Under the pieces are notes generated by a model. It was not told the DNA's origin and ran no database searches. It saw only the letters and a list, made by a program, of their open reading frames with translations. 16,210 nucleotides of DNA from an uncultured Alphaproteobacteria bacterium (GTDB taxonomy: Bacteria > Pseudomonadota > Alphaproteobacteria > RF32 > CAG-239). The translations under genes and the position numbers were made by a program. Positions 8,258 to 15,024 of the stretch are shown here, in pieces; position 1 is the stretch's first letter; every line of letters starts with the position of its first letter. The stretch lies in contig CABQIK010000024.1 of NCBI GenBank assembly GCA_902464275.1, positions 1 to 16,210 on the forward strand. The letters are read 5' to 3'.

Positions 8258-8260
8258 CCC

Positions 8261-8289
8261 TTAATCAAAAACTTGCATTTTTTGATTAA
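8261..8289. repeat. Perfect AT-rich inverted repeat after ftsK, overlapping a promoter
   Basis: TTAATCAAAAA (8261-8271) is repeated in inverted form as TTTTTGATTAA (8279-8289) around a 7-base centre. It begins 3 bp after the ftsK stop codon. As RNA it could form a weak AT-only hairpin, but no U-tract follows. It overlaps the -35 box and part of the spacer of the promoter for the next gene, so an operator role is possible. Confidence 0.5.
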
Positions 8290-8301
8290 ACGGGTTATAA
8301 T
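8273..8301 (+). promoter_or_regulatory. Sigma70-type promoter of the Cys-rich protein gene
   Basis: TTGCAT (8273-8278) is followed after exactly 17 bp by a perfect TATAAT (8296-8301). The TTG of this -35 box could be misread as a start codon of a longer frame; the promoter argues against that. The expected transcript begins near 8308, just before the GAGGAG ribosome-binding site. Confidence 0.65.
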
Positions 8302-8335
8302 GTTGTATATTTTCAGTAATGAGGAGATTTATCTG

Positions 8336-8686
8336 ATGAAAAATTTAAAATTTACGCTTTTGGTTGCTGTTTTGGCTTGCGGCCTTTGCGGCGCGGCTTT
8401 TGCCGGAGTTACGTTTTTGCCAAGCTCATCAAGCAGTATCGGAGGCAGCAGTAGCGGTAACAACAATAACAACAGCGCGCAAGCCTCTGCTTCGCGTTGC
8501 CGTAGCGCGGGGTATGGCAACACCTCATGCGCAAGCGGTTTGGTTTTAAGAGAGCAGTGCCCGTACAATCGTTCGTACTATAAAAGCTGCTGTCAGGCTG
8601 AATATAAATATACCCCGGCTCAATGCACCAACGCCGGTTTAAGAGCAAGTCGCAACAGCTGCGGCGGCTATTATAAGTGCATATAA
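8336..8686 (+). CDS. Small secreted cysteine-rich protein
   Basis: The gene encodes 116 aa from the ATG at 8336, chosen because GAGGAG (8321-8326) precedes it by 9 nt and because the in-frame upstream sequence is a promoter. The first 23 residues form a Sec signal peptide (MKNLKF, hydrophobic core, GAAFA). The mature protein starts with a low-complexity Ser/Gly/Asn linker. It then has eight cysteines in the pattern C..GY..TSC..(10)..CPYNRSYYKSCC, followed by a shorter related unit QC..AG..SC..YYKC, which suggests a diverged tandem module. Disulfide-bonded, it could be a periplasmic or surface protein. No known domain is recognised. It has its own promoter and terminator and is flanked by ftsK and the dcw cluster. 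Confidence 0.75.
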   Translation: MKNLKFTLLVAVLACGLCGAAFAGVTFLPSSSSSIGGSSSGNNNNNSAQASASRCRSAGYGNTSCASGLVLREQCPYNRSYYKSCCQAEYKYTPAQCTNAGLRASRNSCGGYYKCI

Positions 8687-8708
8687 CGCATGTTTACCAT
8701 TTTGGCAG

Positions 8709-8741
8709 AGCCTGATTTATTAAGTTAAATCAGGCTTTTTT
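8709..8741 (+). terminator. Terminator of the Cys-rich protein gene
   Basis: AGCCTGATTTA (8709-8719) and TAAATCAGGCT (8726-8736) form a perfect 11-bp stem with a 6-nt loop, followed by a T run (8736-8741). It lies 23 bases after the stop codon. Confidence 0.88.
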
Positions 8742-8890
8742 AATGCTCGTAACAATAAATACACATCATCTTAAAATTTTTTTACAATTTTTTTACTTGT
8801 TCTCAATAGCTTATATTCTGTATGTTTCAGACTCGCAAACCGGCGCGGCAACCAGAACAAAACAAGAACAGTTAATAAAATACTAAAATT

Positions 8891-8930
8891 TTCCATTGAA
8901 TCCCATAAAATACCATGATATACCATAAAT
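8891..8930 (-). promoter_or_regulatory. Four 10-bp-spaced MraZ-type operator boxes
   Basis: Four decamers occur in direct succession: TTCCATTGAA, TCCCATAAAA, TACCATGATA and TACCATAAAT. The CCAT cores start at 8893, 8903, 8913 and 8923. On the minus strand each reads ATGGNA. The E. coli MraZ operator is known as a row of TGGGN repeats with 5-bp spacers, a 10-bp period. The match in period, core and position (35-70 nt before mraZ) makes this the likely autoregulatory site. The -35/-10 elements of the mraZ promoter could not be assigned with confidence. Confidence 0.7.
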
Positions 8931-8960
8931 AATGAAAATTAACTCAATAGGATAGCGCTG

Positions 8961-9434
8961 ATGAGAAAAACTTTTCTCTTTATGGATACCGTAGTCAACA
9001 AGGTTGACTCCAAAGGCCGCGTTTCATTACCGGCTGATTATCGCGCTATTGTTAAAGAACTTAACTCCGAAATTGTTTGTTATCGCAGCCTTACCGCTCC
9101 TTGCATTGAGGGCTGTGTTGAAGATTTGCTGGAAAAGCTCGCCGCTGAAATTGAAACGGCGACCGACTTTTTTTCACAAACGCAGGACGATTTAACCAAC
9201 TTGATTTTCGGCGATGCCAAGCGCTTTACCTTTGACAGCACCGGACGCATTGTTTTAACCGAAAAGCTGTTAAAACACGCCGGAATTACCGATACCGCCG
9301 TATTTGTCGGCAAAGGTCGCAAGTTTCAAATTTGGAACCCCGAAAATTGGGAAAAAGAAGAAGCGCGGATTCGCGCCGAAATTGCTAAAAAGCGCCCCGT
9401 TTTGAACACCGCTAAAACCGGAGGCGAAAATTAA
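8961..9434 (+). CDS. mraZ: Transcriptional regulator MraZ
   Basis: MraZ is a DNA-binding repressor that controls its own division/cell-wall cluster and forms large rings. The 157-aa protein has the two expected AbrB-like half-domains: 'KVDSKGRVSLPADYR' (14-28) and 'FDSTGRIVLTEKLLKHAGI' (from residue 91), each with the D-S-x-G-R signature. The start ATG at 8961 has AGGA upstream; a later in-frame ATG at 8982 lacks one. The stop codon overlaps the rsmH start by one base (TAATG), indicating translational coupling. It heads a mraZ-rsmH-ftsL-ftsI operon and is preceded by the four putative MraZ boxes. Confidence 0.95.
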   Translation: MRKTFLFMDTVVNKVDSKGRVSLPADYRAIVKELNSEIVCYRSLTAPCIEGCVEDLLEKLAAEIETATDFFSQTQDDLTNLIFGDAKRFTFDSTGRIVLTEKLLKHAGITDTAVFVGKGRKFQIWNPENWEKEEARIRAEIAKKRPVLNTAKTGGEN

Positions 9435-10381
9435 TGGCAAACACGCAAAAACATATTCCGGTTATGCTCAAAGAAGTTTTGCATTATTTATATCCGCAAG
9501 CCGGTAAAACCTACGTTGACGCCACTTTTGGCAACGGCGGTTACACTGAGGCCGTTTTACAAGCCGCCGATTGCAAAGTTATTGCCATTGACCGCGATCC
9601 TATGGTTGTTTCCCGCGCGGAAGAATTAAAACAAAAATACGGCGCTCGTTTTGAGTTCAGAGCCGGTCGCTTCGGCGATATATTAAACTTAATTACTGAG
9701 CCGGTTGACGGCTTTGTATTTGACATCGGCGTTTCATCAATGCAGCTTGACGAGGCGGAGCGCGGATTTTCGTTTGCCAAGCCCGCGCCTTTGGATATGC
9801 GCATGTCATGCTCGGGCACCACCGCCGCCGATATTGTCAACACCATGGAAGAGCACGAGCTTGCCGATTTAATTTTTAATTACGGCGAAGAGCGCAAGTC
9901 GCGCCAAATTGCTCATAAAATTGCCGAATTTCGCAAATTAAAGCCGATTACGCTCACTACCGAACTTGCTGATATTATATATAGCGTAATCAGTAAAAAA
10001 TTTAATGAAATCAACCCCGCAACCCGCACTTTTCAGGCGCTGCGCATTGCCGTAAACGATGAACTCGGCGAACTTAAATCAGGCTTAAAAGCGGCGACGG
10101 AGCGCTTAAAGCCGGAAGGTCGGTTGGTGGTAGTTGATTTTCATTCGTTGGAAGACCGAATCGTTAAAACATTTTTCAATGAAATGAACGGCAAAAACAG
10201 CGGCACATCTCGTTATATGCCGGTTGCCGAAAATAAAACACCGATTGTGTTTTCAGCTGTTTCCAAAGCGGTGTTCCCCACCGCCGAAGAAGCAACGGAA
10301 AACCCGCGCGCCCGTTCCGCCAAACTGCGCTTTGCCGTTAAAGCTACCGCCCCTGCTAAAAAAGGAGTTACCAATGATTAA
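9434..10381 (+). CDS. rsmH: 16S rRNA (cytosine-1402-N4)-methyltransferase RsmH
   Basis: RsmH (MraW) uses S-adenosylmethionine to methylate N4 of C1402 in 16S rRNA, tuning the ribosomal P site. The 315-aa protein shows the family motifs in order: HIPVMLKEVL (7-16), the SAM-binding VDATFGNGGYTEAVL (from 28, with Gly33, Gly35 and Gly36), AIDRDP, FDIGVSSMQLDEAERGFSF, PLDMRM, FQALRIAVNDELGEL and VVDFHSLEDRIVK. Length is normal. Its ATG overlaps the mraZ stop by one base, and its own end overlaps the ftsL start by 8 bases. This is the usual position in the dcw cluster. Confidence 0.97.
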   Translation: MANTQKHIPVMLKEVLHYLYPQAGKTYVDATFGNGGYTEAVLQAADCKVIAIDRDPMVVSRAEELKQKYGARFEFRAGRFGDILNLITEPVDGFVFDIGVSSMQLDEAERGFSFAKPAPLDMRMSCSGTTAADIVNTMEEHELADLIFNYGEERKSRQIAHKIAEFRKLKPITLTTELADIIYSVISKKFNEINPATRTFQALRIAVNDELGELKSGLKAATERLKPEGRLVVVDFHSLEDRIVKTFFNEMNGKNSGTSRYMPVAENKTPIVFSAVSKAVFPTAEEATENPRARSAKLRFAVKATAPAKKGVTND

Positions 10382-10739
10382 TACCAAAACCGCCGTTATT
10401 GTTTTATGGATGACCTTAACCTGTTTTGTGATTTTCGGCACATTTATCTTAAAAAACCAAGTGCAGGACTTGGAAACGGAATTGGCGCGGGTTAATCAAA
10501 ATATTCAGACCGATATAAAATCCATTCACGTGTTAAAGGCGGAATGGAGTCACTTAAACACCCCTTCCCGCTTAAAAAAATTGGCATCTGAACATATTTC
10601 ACTAAATAAAGCCAAAGCTGAACAAATTATTAACTATTCTGCGTTACCATTTAACTATGAAAACGGTGAAAACGATAAAATCATGACCGCCGGAGTAAAT
10701 AAAAAAGAATATAAAAAATTGGTAAAGGCAGAACGTTAA
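10374..10739 (+). CDS. ftsL: Cell division protein FtsL
   Basis: FtsL is a bitopic septal protein that works with FtsB and FtsQ to activate FtsW-FtsI. The frame is open further upstream, but the ATG at 10374 is chosen because GGAG (10364-10367) lies 6 nt before it. It also gives the family's typical 121-aa length and places the membrane helix near the N-terminus (about 5-26). A coiled-coil segment follows (about 27-60, QVQDLETELARVNQNI), then the FtsL-like 'RLKKLASEHISL'. Sequence similarity is naturally low in this family, so position between rsmH and ftsI and the topology carry the call. It overlaps rsmH by 8 bp and is 15 bp from ftsI. Confidence 0.85.
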   Translation: MINTKTAVIVLWMTLTCFVIFGTFILKNQVQDLETELARVNQNIQTDIKSIHVLKAEWSHLNTPSRLKKLASEHISLNKAKAEQIINYSALPFNYENGENDKIMTAGVNKKEYKKLVKAER

Positions 10740-10754
10740 TAATCAGAGGAAAAG

Positions 10755-12500
10755 TTGTTAAGGGCTTGTTTATCAAAAAAGAATAATGAGTTTTGTTTTT
10801 CAGACAATCCGATAGGCGCTAATGCTTCGGATATTTTGTTTGAAGAGTCGCACGATTCTGACGCCGTTAACGTTTGCCGCCAACGCATGCTTTTTGCCAT
10901 TGCCGCTTTTTCAGTAATTTATTTTACCATAATTATCCGCATTTTTTATGTTTGTCTTACCGACGGCATACATTTCCATACTTTTGAAGATACTAACGGC
11001 GAGTACGAACTCAGCACCGGAGCGCCGATTTCACGCGCGGATATTACCGACCGCAACGGCATTATTGTGGCAACATCTTTGCCGACCGTAAACCTTTACG
11101 CCAATCCTAAGCATGTGCAAAACGTGCAAGACGTAGCGGAAAAGCTCTCGCTTTTATTTCCGGAAATAAGCTATGACGATTTAGTTGCTAAACTCTCACG
11201 CAAACACACTGTGTTTTCAATGATAAAATATAATCTTTCGCCGGCGCAGCAATCAGCCGTAAACTGTCTTGGCATTCCGGCGCTTGAATTTCAGCAGAGC
11301 GAAAAGCGCGTTTATCCGCATAACAACCTGTTTTCACATATTTTGGGATACACCAATATTGATAATTTAGGCTTAGCCGGTATTGAAAAATCGTTGCACA
11401 AACGGTTGACCGAATCGTCAAAATCATTGCAGCTGACTATTGACACGGGCGTGCAGGATACTATCAGAGAAGAACTGCTTGCCGCGGTTAAGCACTATAA
11501 CGCCAACGGCGCCGCCGCCATTGTGATGGACGTTAACACCGGCGAAATTATTTCTATGGTATCGGTTCCGGATTATAACCCGAACTTAAATATTCCGGTG
11601 GGTAACCGCTCATTATTTAATTTTGCCACCCAAGGCGTTTATGAGGCAGGTTCGGTTTTCAAAACTTTTAACACCGCATTGGGACTTGAAAGCGGCAAAG
11701 TTAAAGTCAATGACAAGTTTGACGCGACCAAGCCGATTAAAATTCAGGGTATGACCGTTTCAGATTACCGCGGTGAAAACCGTTGGCTGACAGTCGGCGA
11801 AGTTTTGATTCATTCTTCAAACATCGGCTCAGTGCAAATGGTTTTACGGGTCGGCAAAGAAAAACAGCGTCAATTTTTGCAAAATTTGGGCTTTGAGGTG
11901 CCGCTTTCTGATTTTCAAGTGGCGGAAAAAGCGCGCCCGCTGTTCCCGAGCAAGCAAAAATGGCGCGATGACACCATGGCGACCGCATCATTCGGTTACG
12001 GACTTTCGGTTACGCCGCTGCACCTTGTTTCAGCCTTTTCTGCACTGGTAAACGGCGGCATTTACCATTATCCGACTATTGTTAAAGGCGATGAGCATCA
12101 ATCGCGGCGCGTTATTTCCAAAAAGACCTCAGATAACATGCGTCACTTGTTGCGCGATGTGGTAATTTACGGCTCCGGCAAAAAAGCTAACGTTGCCGGT
12201 TATCAGGTTATCGGCAAAACCGGCACCGCTAACAAATTAATTAACGGACGCTACAAAAACAAAGTGGTGATGACCTCATTTTTGGCAGCTTTTCCGGAGA
12301 GCGACCCTAAATACGCCATGCTGCTGGTTTTTGACGAGCCTCAAAGCACCTCTGAAACTTATGGCTTTGTTACATCCGGATGGAATGCCGTTCCGGTCGG
12401 CGGTAAAATTATCAGCGAAATTGCTCCACAGCTTAATGTTCAAGCCGATTTTGACTTAGACACACAACGCCGCCATGTTAAAGCCGTGTTTGAAAAATAA
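10755..12500 (+). CDS. ftsI: Septal peptidoglycan transpeptidase FtsI (PBP3)
   Basis: FtsI cross-links septal peptidoglycan and is a target of beta-lactams. The 581-aa protein has a cytoplasmic tail (about 1-44), one membrane helix (about 45-67) and a PBP dimerisation domain that includes 'ISRADITDRNGIIVATSL' and 'GLAGIEKSL'. The transpeptidase domain has the three active-site motifs: SVFK (300-303, Ser300 nucleophile), SSN (354-356) and KTG (488-490). The start is a TTG at 10755 preceded by AGAGGA at a short 4-nt distance. The next in-frame ATG (10887) would remove the cytoplasmic tail and start at the membrane helix. It is the last gene of the mraZ operon here; murE and murF do not follow. 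Confidence 0.95.
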   Translation: MLRACLSKKNNEFCFSDNPIGANASDILFEESHDSDAVNVCRQRMLFAIAAFSVIYFTIIIRIFYVCLTDGIHFHTFEDTNGEYELSTGAPISRADITDRNGIIVATSLPTVNLYANPKHVQNVQDVAEKLSLLFPEISYDDLVAKLSRKHTVFSMIKYNLSPAQQSAVNCLGIPALEFQQSEKRVYPHNNLFSHILGYTNIDNLGLAGIEKSLHKRLTESSKSLQLTIDTGVQDTIREELLAAVKHYNANGAAAIVMDVNTGEIISMVSVPDYNPNLNIPVGNRSLFNFATQGVYEAGSVFKTFNTALGLESGKVKVNDKFDATKPIKIQGMTVSDYRGENRWLTVGEVLIHSSNIGSVQMVLRVGKEKQRQFLQNLGFEVPLSDFQVAEKARPLFPSKQKWRDDTMATASFGYGLSVTPLHLVSAFSALVNGGIYHYPTIVKGDEHQSRRVISKKTSDNMRHLLRDVVIYGSGKKANVAGYQVIGKTGTANKLINGRYKNKVVMTSFLAAFPESDPKYAMLLVFDEPQSTSETYGFVTSGWNAVPVGGKIISEIAPQLNVQADFDLDTQRRHVKAVFEK

Positions 12501-12515
12501 ATTTACAATCTCCTA

Positions 12516-12531
12516 TTGACAACCATTGACA
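12516..12531 (+). promoter_or_regulatory. Tandem TTGACA motifs upstream of the orphan gene
   Basis: Two exact copies of the -35 consensus TTGACA (12516-12521 and 12526-12531) sit 10 bp apart just after ftsI. TATAGG (12537-12542) lies 15 bp after the first, a suboptimal -10. No strong -10 lies 17 bp from either. This may be a promoter for the following gene or a regulator's direct repeat. No terminator is visible after ftsI, so readthrough is also possible. Confidence 0.35.
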
Positions 12532-12600
12532 AAAACTATAGGTTCTAAGAAATCGTTAATTTTTCTGCCTATGATTATTACAGGTCCAAAAAGGAGTCTT

Positions 12601-13296
12601 GTGAACTCGCCACTGTATGATTTTGAGCAGCTCTCGCCCGAGCAGTGGAAACAATTCAGAGAGCAAAAGCAAATTCCTGACGGATTTGTTTTTTTAGCAG
12701 GTGCTGCCAAATACAAAAAAACCGCCGGAATTGTGCTACGTGCCGGTAAAGACCACATTTTTGTGCAAAGTTTTTTGCCGCACAAAAGCGAAGGCGGTAT
12801 TTATCCGACCCGCGGTTTTGGTCGTATTTACAGCCTGTATGAGCCCGCTAATCGCCCGGCGGAGGATATTGTGATGGAAGAATCCGCTATTTATCAGGTT
12901 ATGCCTGATAATAAGGTGATGATGCTTCTTGACAATGGCGAACACCGCAACGCGATTAAGGTAAGGCAGATGTTCTGCTTTATGCGCCAAATCAAAGGAT
13001 TTCAGGACTTTGCGCCGGTCTGCTCGCTGCCGCACCTTTACGAGGTGACGTTCAAAGAGCGCTCCCGCGGGTATTTCCTTAAAGGGCAGACCTATCAAGT
13101 TTGGGCAACCCCTATCGGAATCCCTGATGTATCGCTCGGCGAAATTGCCAAGGGTTGGATGTTTTGCGACATCAACTGCGGCATTTTGGGCATCATGAAG
13201 TCCAGAAGCGAGGAATTTACCCCGCTTGCCGAAGAAGATGGCGACAAAATCGGGCTGTTTACGGTGTATAACCACAATTTGGTCTATGAAGGCTAG
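12601..13296 (+). CDS. Conserved-looking protein of unknown function
   Basis: I do not recognise this gene. The frame stays open upstream to a TTG at 12526, but that TTG is part of a TTGACA motif. The GTG at 12601 has AAGGAG (12591-12596) 4 nt before it, the same short spacing as the glycosyltransferase and ftsI starts. An ATG at 12571 has no good ribosome site. From the GTG the protein has 231 aa, no signal peptide and no membrane helix, so it is probably cytoplasmic. It is rich in aromatic and beta-prone segments, such as 'DGFVFLAGAAKYKKTAGIVL', 'PTRGFGRIYSLYEP' and 'KGWMFCDINCGILGIM', with four cysteines. Codon use matches the native genes. It has its own terminator and sits between the dcw and pal blocks, where no such gene is usually found. 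Confidence 0.7.
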   Translation: MNSPLYDFEQLSPEQWKQFREQKQIPDGFVFLAGAAKYKKTAGIVLRAGKDHIFVQSFLPHKSEGGIYPTRGFGRIYSLYEPANRPAEDIVMEESAIYQVMPDNKVMMLLDNGEHRNAIKVRQMFCFMRQIKGFQDFAPVCSLPHLYEVTFKERSRGYFLKGQTYQVWATPIGIPDVSLGEIAKGWMFCDINCGILGIMKSRSEEFTPLAEEDGDKIGLFTVYNHNLVYEG

Positions 13297-13314
13297 ATTG
13301 TATGTAATGTGCTT

Positions 13315-13339
13315 AAAGGGGAGTTTTTCTCCCTTTTTT
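13315..13339 (+). terminator. Terminator of the 12601-13296 gene
   Basis: GGGAG/CTCCC forms the core stem around a T5 loop, extended by a G-T pair and three A-T pairs (AAAGGGGAG at 13315-13323 with CTCCCTTTTT from 13329). A six-base T run (13334-13339) follows. It begins about 18 bases after the stop codon. Confidence 0.82.
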
Positions 13340-13538
13340 GTTTTTAAAAGCCTAATTTAAGCGTTTTCTTTATTAAATTATGTTTATTTAGCGCACAAAA
13401 TTTAATCTTTAGTCACATTTTATAAATTTTTTGCTTTTTCTTATTGAAAAATTCATTTTTATTTCTTAATTTAAGAACTGTATTAGCTGTTCTGTATTTT
13501 TTACGGAACCTTATTATAACCCATATGGAGAAAATAAA

Positions 13539-14012
13539 ATGAAAAAACTTTTAAGTTTGTTCTGTGCAATGGCTTTCTTAGCCGGCTGTTCATCTTTTGG
13601 CGCTAACGGCGGTCTTTTTGGCGGCAGTGAATGCCAGGATAAAGAAGCTCGTGACTTTATGGCTAACGCTGAAGACAGAGTTTTCTTTGCTTTTGACAGC
13701 TCAGCTTTGACCAGCAATGCTCAAGAAGTATTGGATACTCAGGTTGAATGGTTGAACGCCAGAAAGCACAAAAACGTTAACGTTATTGTTCAAGGTTACT
13801 GCGATGAAAGAGGTACTCGTGAGTACAACCTCGCTTTGGGCGAACGCCGCGCTAACGCCGTAAAACAATATTTGGTATCTCAGGGCGTTAACTCTGACCG
13901 TATTTCCGTAATTTCATACGGTAAAGAAAAACCGGCTGTTTTGGGCAACAACGAAGCTGCTTGGGCTCAAAACCGTCGTGCCGTTACTGTTGTTAAAACC
14001 AGCAACATGTAA
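13539..14012 (+). CDS. pal: Peptidoglycan-associated lipoprotein Pal
   Basis: Pal is an outer-membrane lipoprotein that binds peptidoglycan and works with TolB to draw the outer membrane in during division. The 157-aa protein has a lipobox L-A-G-C with Cys17 as the lipidated residue, then a short Gly/Ser linker. The OmpA-like domain starts at 'VFFAFDSSALT'. The diaminopimelate-binding segment is visible as GYCDERGTREYNLALGERRA (86-105), with Asp89 and Arg104. The ATG has GGAG at 13526-13529. Codons lean to GCT, GGT and CGT, as expected for an abundant protein. The AT-rich 200-bp gap upstream probably holds its own promoter. tolB, the usual upstream partner, is absent from this location. Confidence 0.96.
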   Translation: MKKLLSLFCAMAFLAGCSSFGANGGLFGGSECQDKEARDFMANAEDRVFFAFDSSALTSNAQEVLDTQVEWLNARKHKNVNVIVQGYCDERGTREYNLALGERRANAVKQYLVSQGVNSDRISVISYGKEKPAVLGNNEAAWAQNRRAVTVVKTSNM

Positions 14013-14030
14013 TTTTTTGCACGAAAAACT

Positions 14031-14067
14031 AAAAGCGCGTTCTTGTTAAAAGAATGCGCTTTTTTTT
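14031..14067 (+). terminator. Terminator after pal
   Basis: AAAAGCGCGTTCTT (14031-14044) pairs with AAGAATGCGCTTTT (14050-14063), with one G-T pair and a 5-nt loop. An eight-base T run follows (14060-14067). It separates pal from cpoB, at least partly. Confidence 0.85.
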
Positions 14068-14070
14068 GAC

Positions 14071-14099
14071 TTGTACATTAAAATGTTTTAGCTTATATT
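14071..14099 (+). promoter_or_regulatory. Candidate promoter of cpoB-tilS
   Basis: TTGTAC (14071-14076) and TATATT (14094-14099) are 17 bp apart, directly after the pal terminator and about 40 nt before the cpoB start. The -10 is good and the -35 weak. An overlapping TTGACT (14066-14071) has a better sequence but a 22-bp spacing. Confidence 0.4.
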
Positions 14100-14139
14100 T
14101 GTGTTTAGTTAAAAATTTATCAATTACGAGGTTAAAAAA

Positions 14140-15024
14140 ATGAAGTTATTACCTGCAGCCGCATTGTTAAGTGTTTGCCTTTTGTCTTTTTCTGCCCATG
14201 CTCAAGAAATTATCGGCATTCAGGAACAAATTGACGCCTTAAAAGATGAAATGATGATTTTAAATCGTAAAGTTTATCGTGATAACAATGATGTACAAAT
14301 CAGCAGCAGACCTTCTGCTTCGGCTGAGGTTGAAATGACGCAGTATTCAGAAATTATCCGCTCGCTTAACGGTAAAATTGATGAGCTTGAACATAAAATC
14401 ACACAGCTTGAAAGCAAAATTAACACCATCAACAATGATATGAACGTGCGCTTTAATATGCTTGAAGGAAAAGGTATTCCGGCGGCGCAGGGTTCAATCA
14501 GCACCCCGAAAAAATTTGATACTGCCATTGCCAATGGGGCGCCGAAATCTATTACCGGCGATGCTATCACCACCGGCGATTTGAAAAATTTGGCTCCGGC
14601 ACAAAAAGCGGCTCCCGTTTCAGCTCCGATTGCGACTGATGACGTAAACACCTTATATACCAACGGTTTAGAAGCGCTTAAAAGCCGCAATTCCGCCCTT
14701 GCAGAACAAAACTTTAAACTAATTTTAGATAAATACAGCTCTGACAAATTGGCAGGCAACGCGCAGTATTGGCTTGGCGAAGTTTATTATAATGACAAAG
14801 TTTTTGATAAAGCCGCGGTTGCTTTCGGCAAAGGATATGAAAAATACAAAAACGGCGCCAAAGGTCCGGATTGCTTGTTAAAACTCGGGCTTTCAATGGC
14901 GCAACTCGGCAAAAAGAATGAGGCTTGTTTGGCATTTGTAAATCTGCCGAATGAGTTTCCGCAAGCTTCCGGCGATATTAAAAACAAAGCCGCGCAAGAA
15001 GCTAAAAAGTATAACTGCCAATGA
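14140..15024 (+). CDS. cpoB: Cell division coordinator CpoB (YbgF)
   Basis: CpoB is a periplasmic protein that links the Tol-Pal system with septal peptidoglycan synthesis by PBP1B. The 294-aa protein has a signal peptide ending in SAHA (21). A coiled-coil region follows (about 23-110, with 'EIIRSLNGKIDELEHKI' and 'TQLESKINTINNDM'), then a low-complexity Ala/Pro/Thr linker. The C-terminal TPR domain (about 168-294) includes 'LYTNGLEALKSRNSALAEQ', 'AQYWLGEVYYNDKVFDKAA' and 'CLLKLGLSMAQLGKKNEA'. This is the standard YbgF layout. GAGG (14128-14131) precedes the ATG. It follows pal and overlaps tilS by 4 bp (ATGA), the canonical proteobacterial arrangement. Confidence 0.93.
   Translation: MKLLPAAALLSVCLLSFSAHAQEIIGIQEQIDALKDEMMILNRKVYRDNNDVQISSRPSASAEVEMTQYSEIIRSLNGKIDELEHKITQLESKINTINNDMNVRFNMLEGKGIPAAQGSISTPKKFDTAIANGAPKSITGDAITTGDLKNLAPAQKAAPVSAPIATDDVNTLYTNGLEALKSRNSALAEQNFKLILDKYSSDKLAGNAQYWLGEVYYNDKVFDKAAVAFGKGYEKYKNGAKGPDCLLKLGLSMAQLGKKNEACLAFVNLPNEFPQASGDIKNKAAQEAKKYNCQ

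Noticed and set aside
8273..8335. N-terminal extension of the Cys-rich protein from a TTG at 8273
   Set aside because: This stretch contains the promoter (TTGCAT and TATAAT) and the ribosome site. The ATG at 8336 gives a clean signal peptide.
8795..8817. mraZ promoter at ACTTGT with TATATT
   Set aside because: TATATT is a reasonable -10, but no -35 lies at an acceptable distance, so I left the promoter unassigned.
10224..10373. Upstream extension of ftsL inside rsmH
   Set aside because: The ATG at 10374 has a GGAG site and gives normal FtsL size and topology; the extension only reads rsmH codons in another frame.
12736..13275. 179-aa minus-strand frame opposite the orphan gene
   Set aside because: It lies wholly within the plus-strand gene, whose ribosome site, codon use and terminator are coherent. 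The reverse frame has no start signal or recognisable protein features.
14274..14759. 161-aa minus-strand frame opposite cpoB
   Set aside because: It is the complement of the coiled-coil and linker region of cpoB with no start signal.
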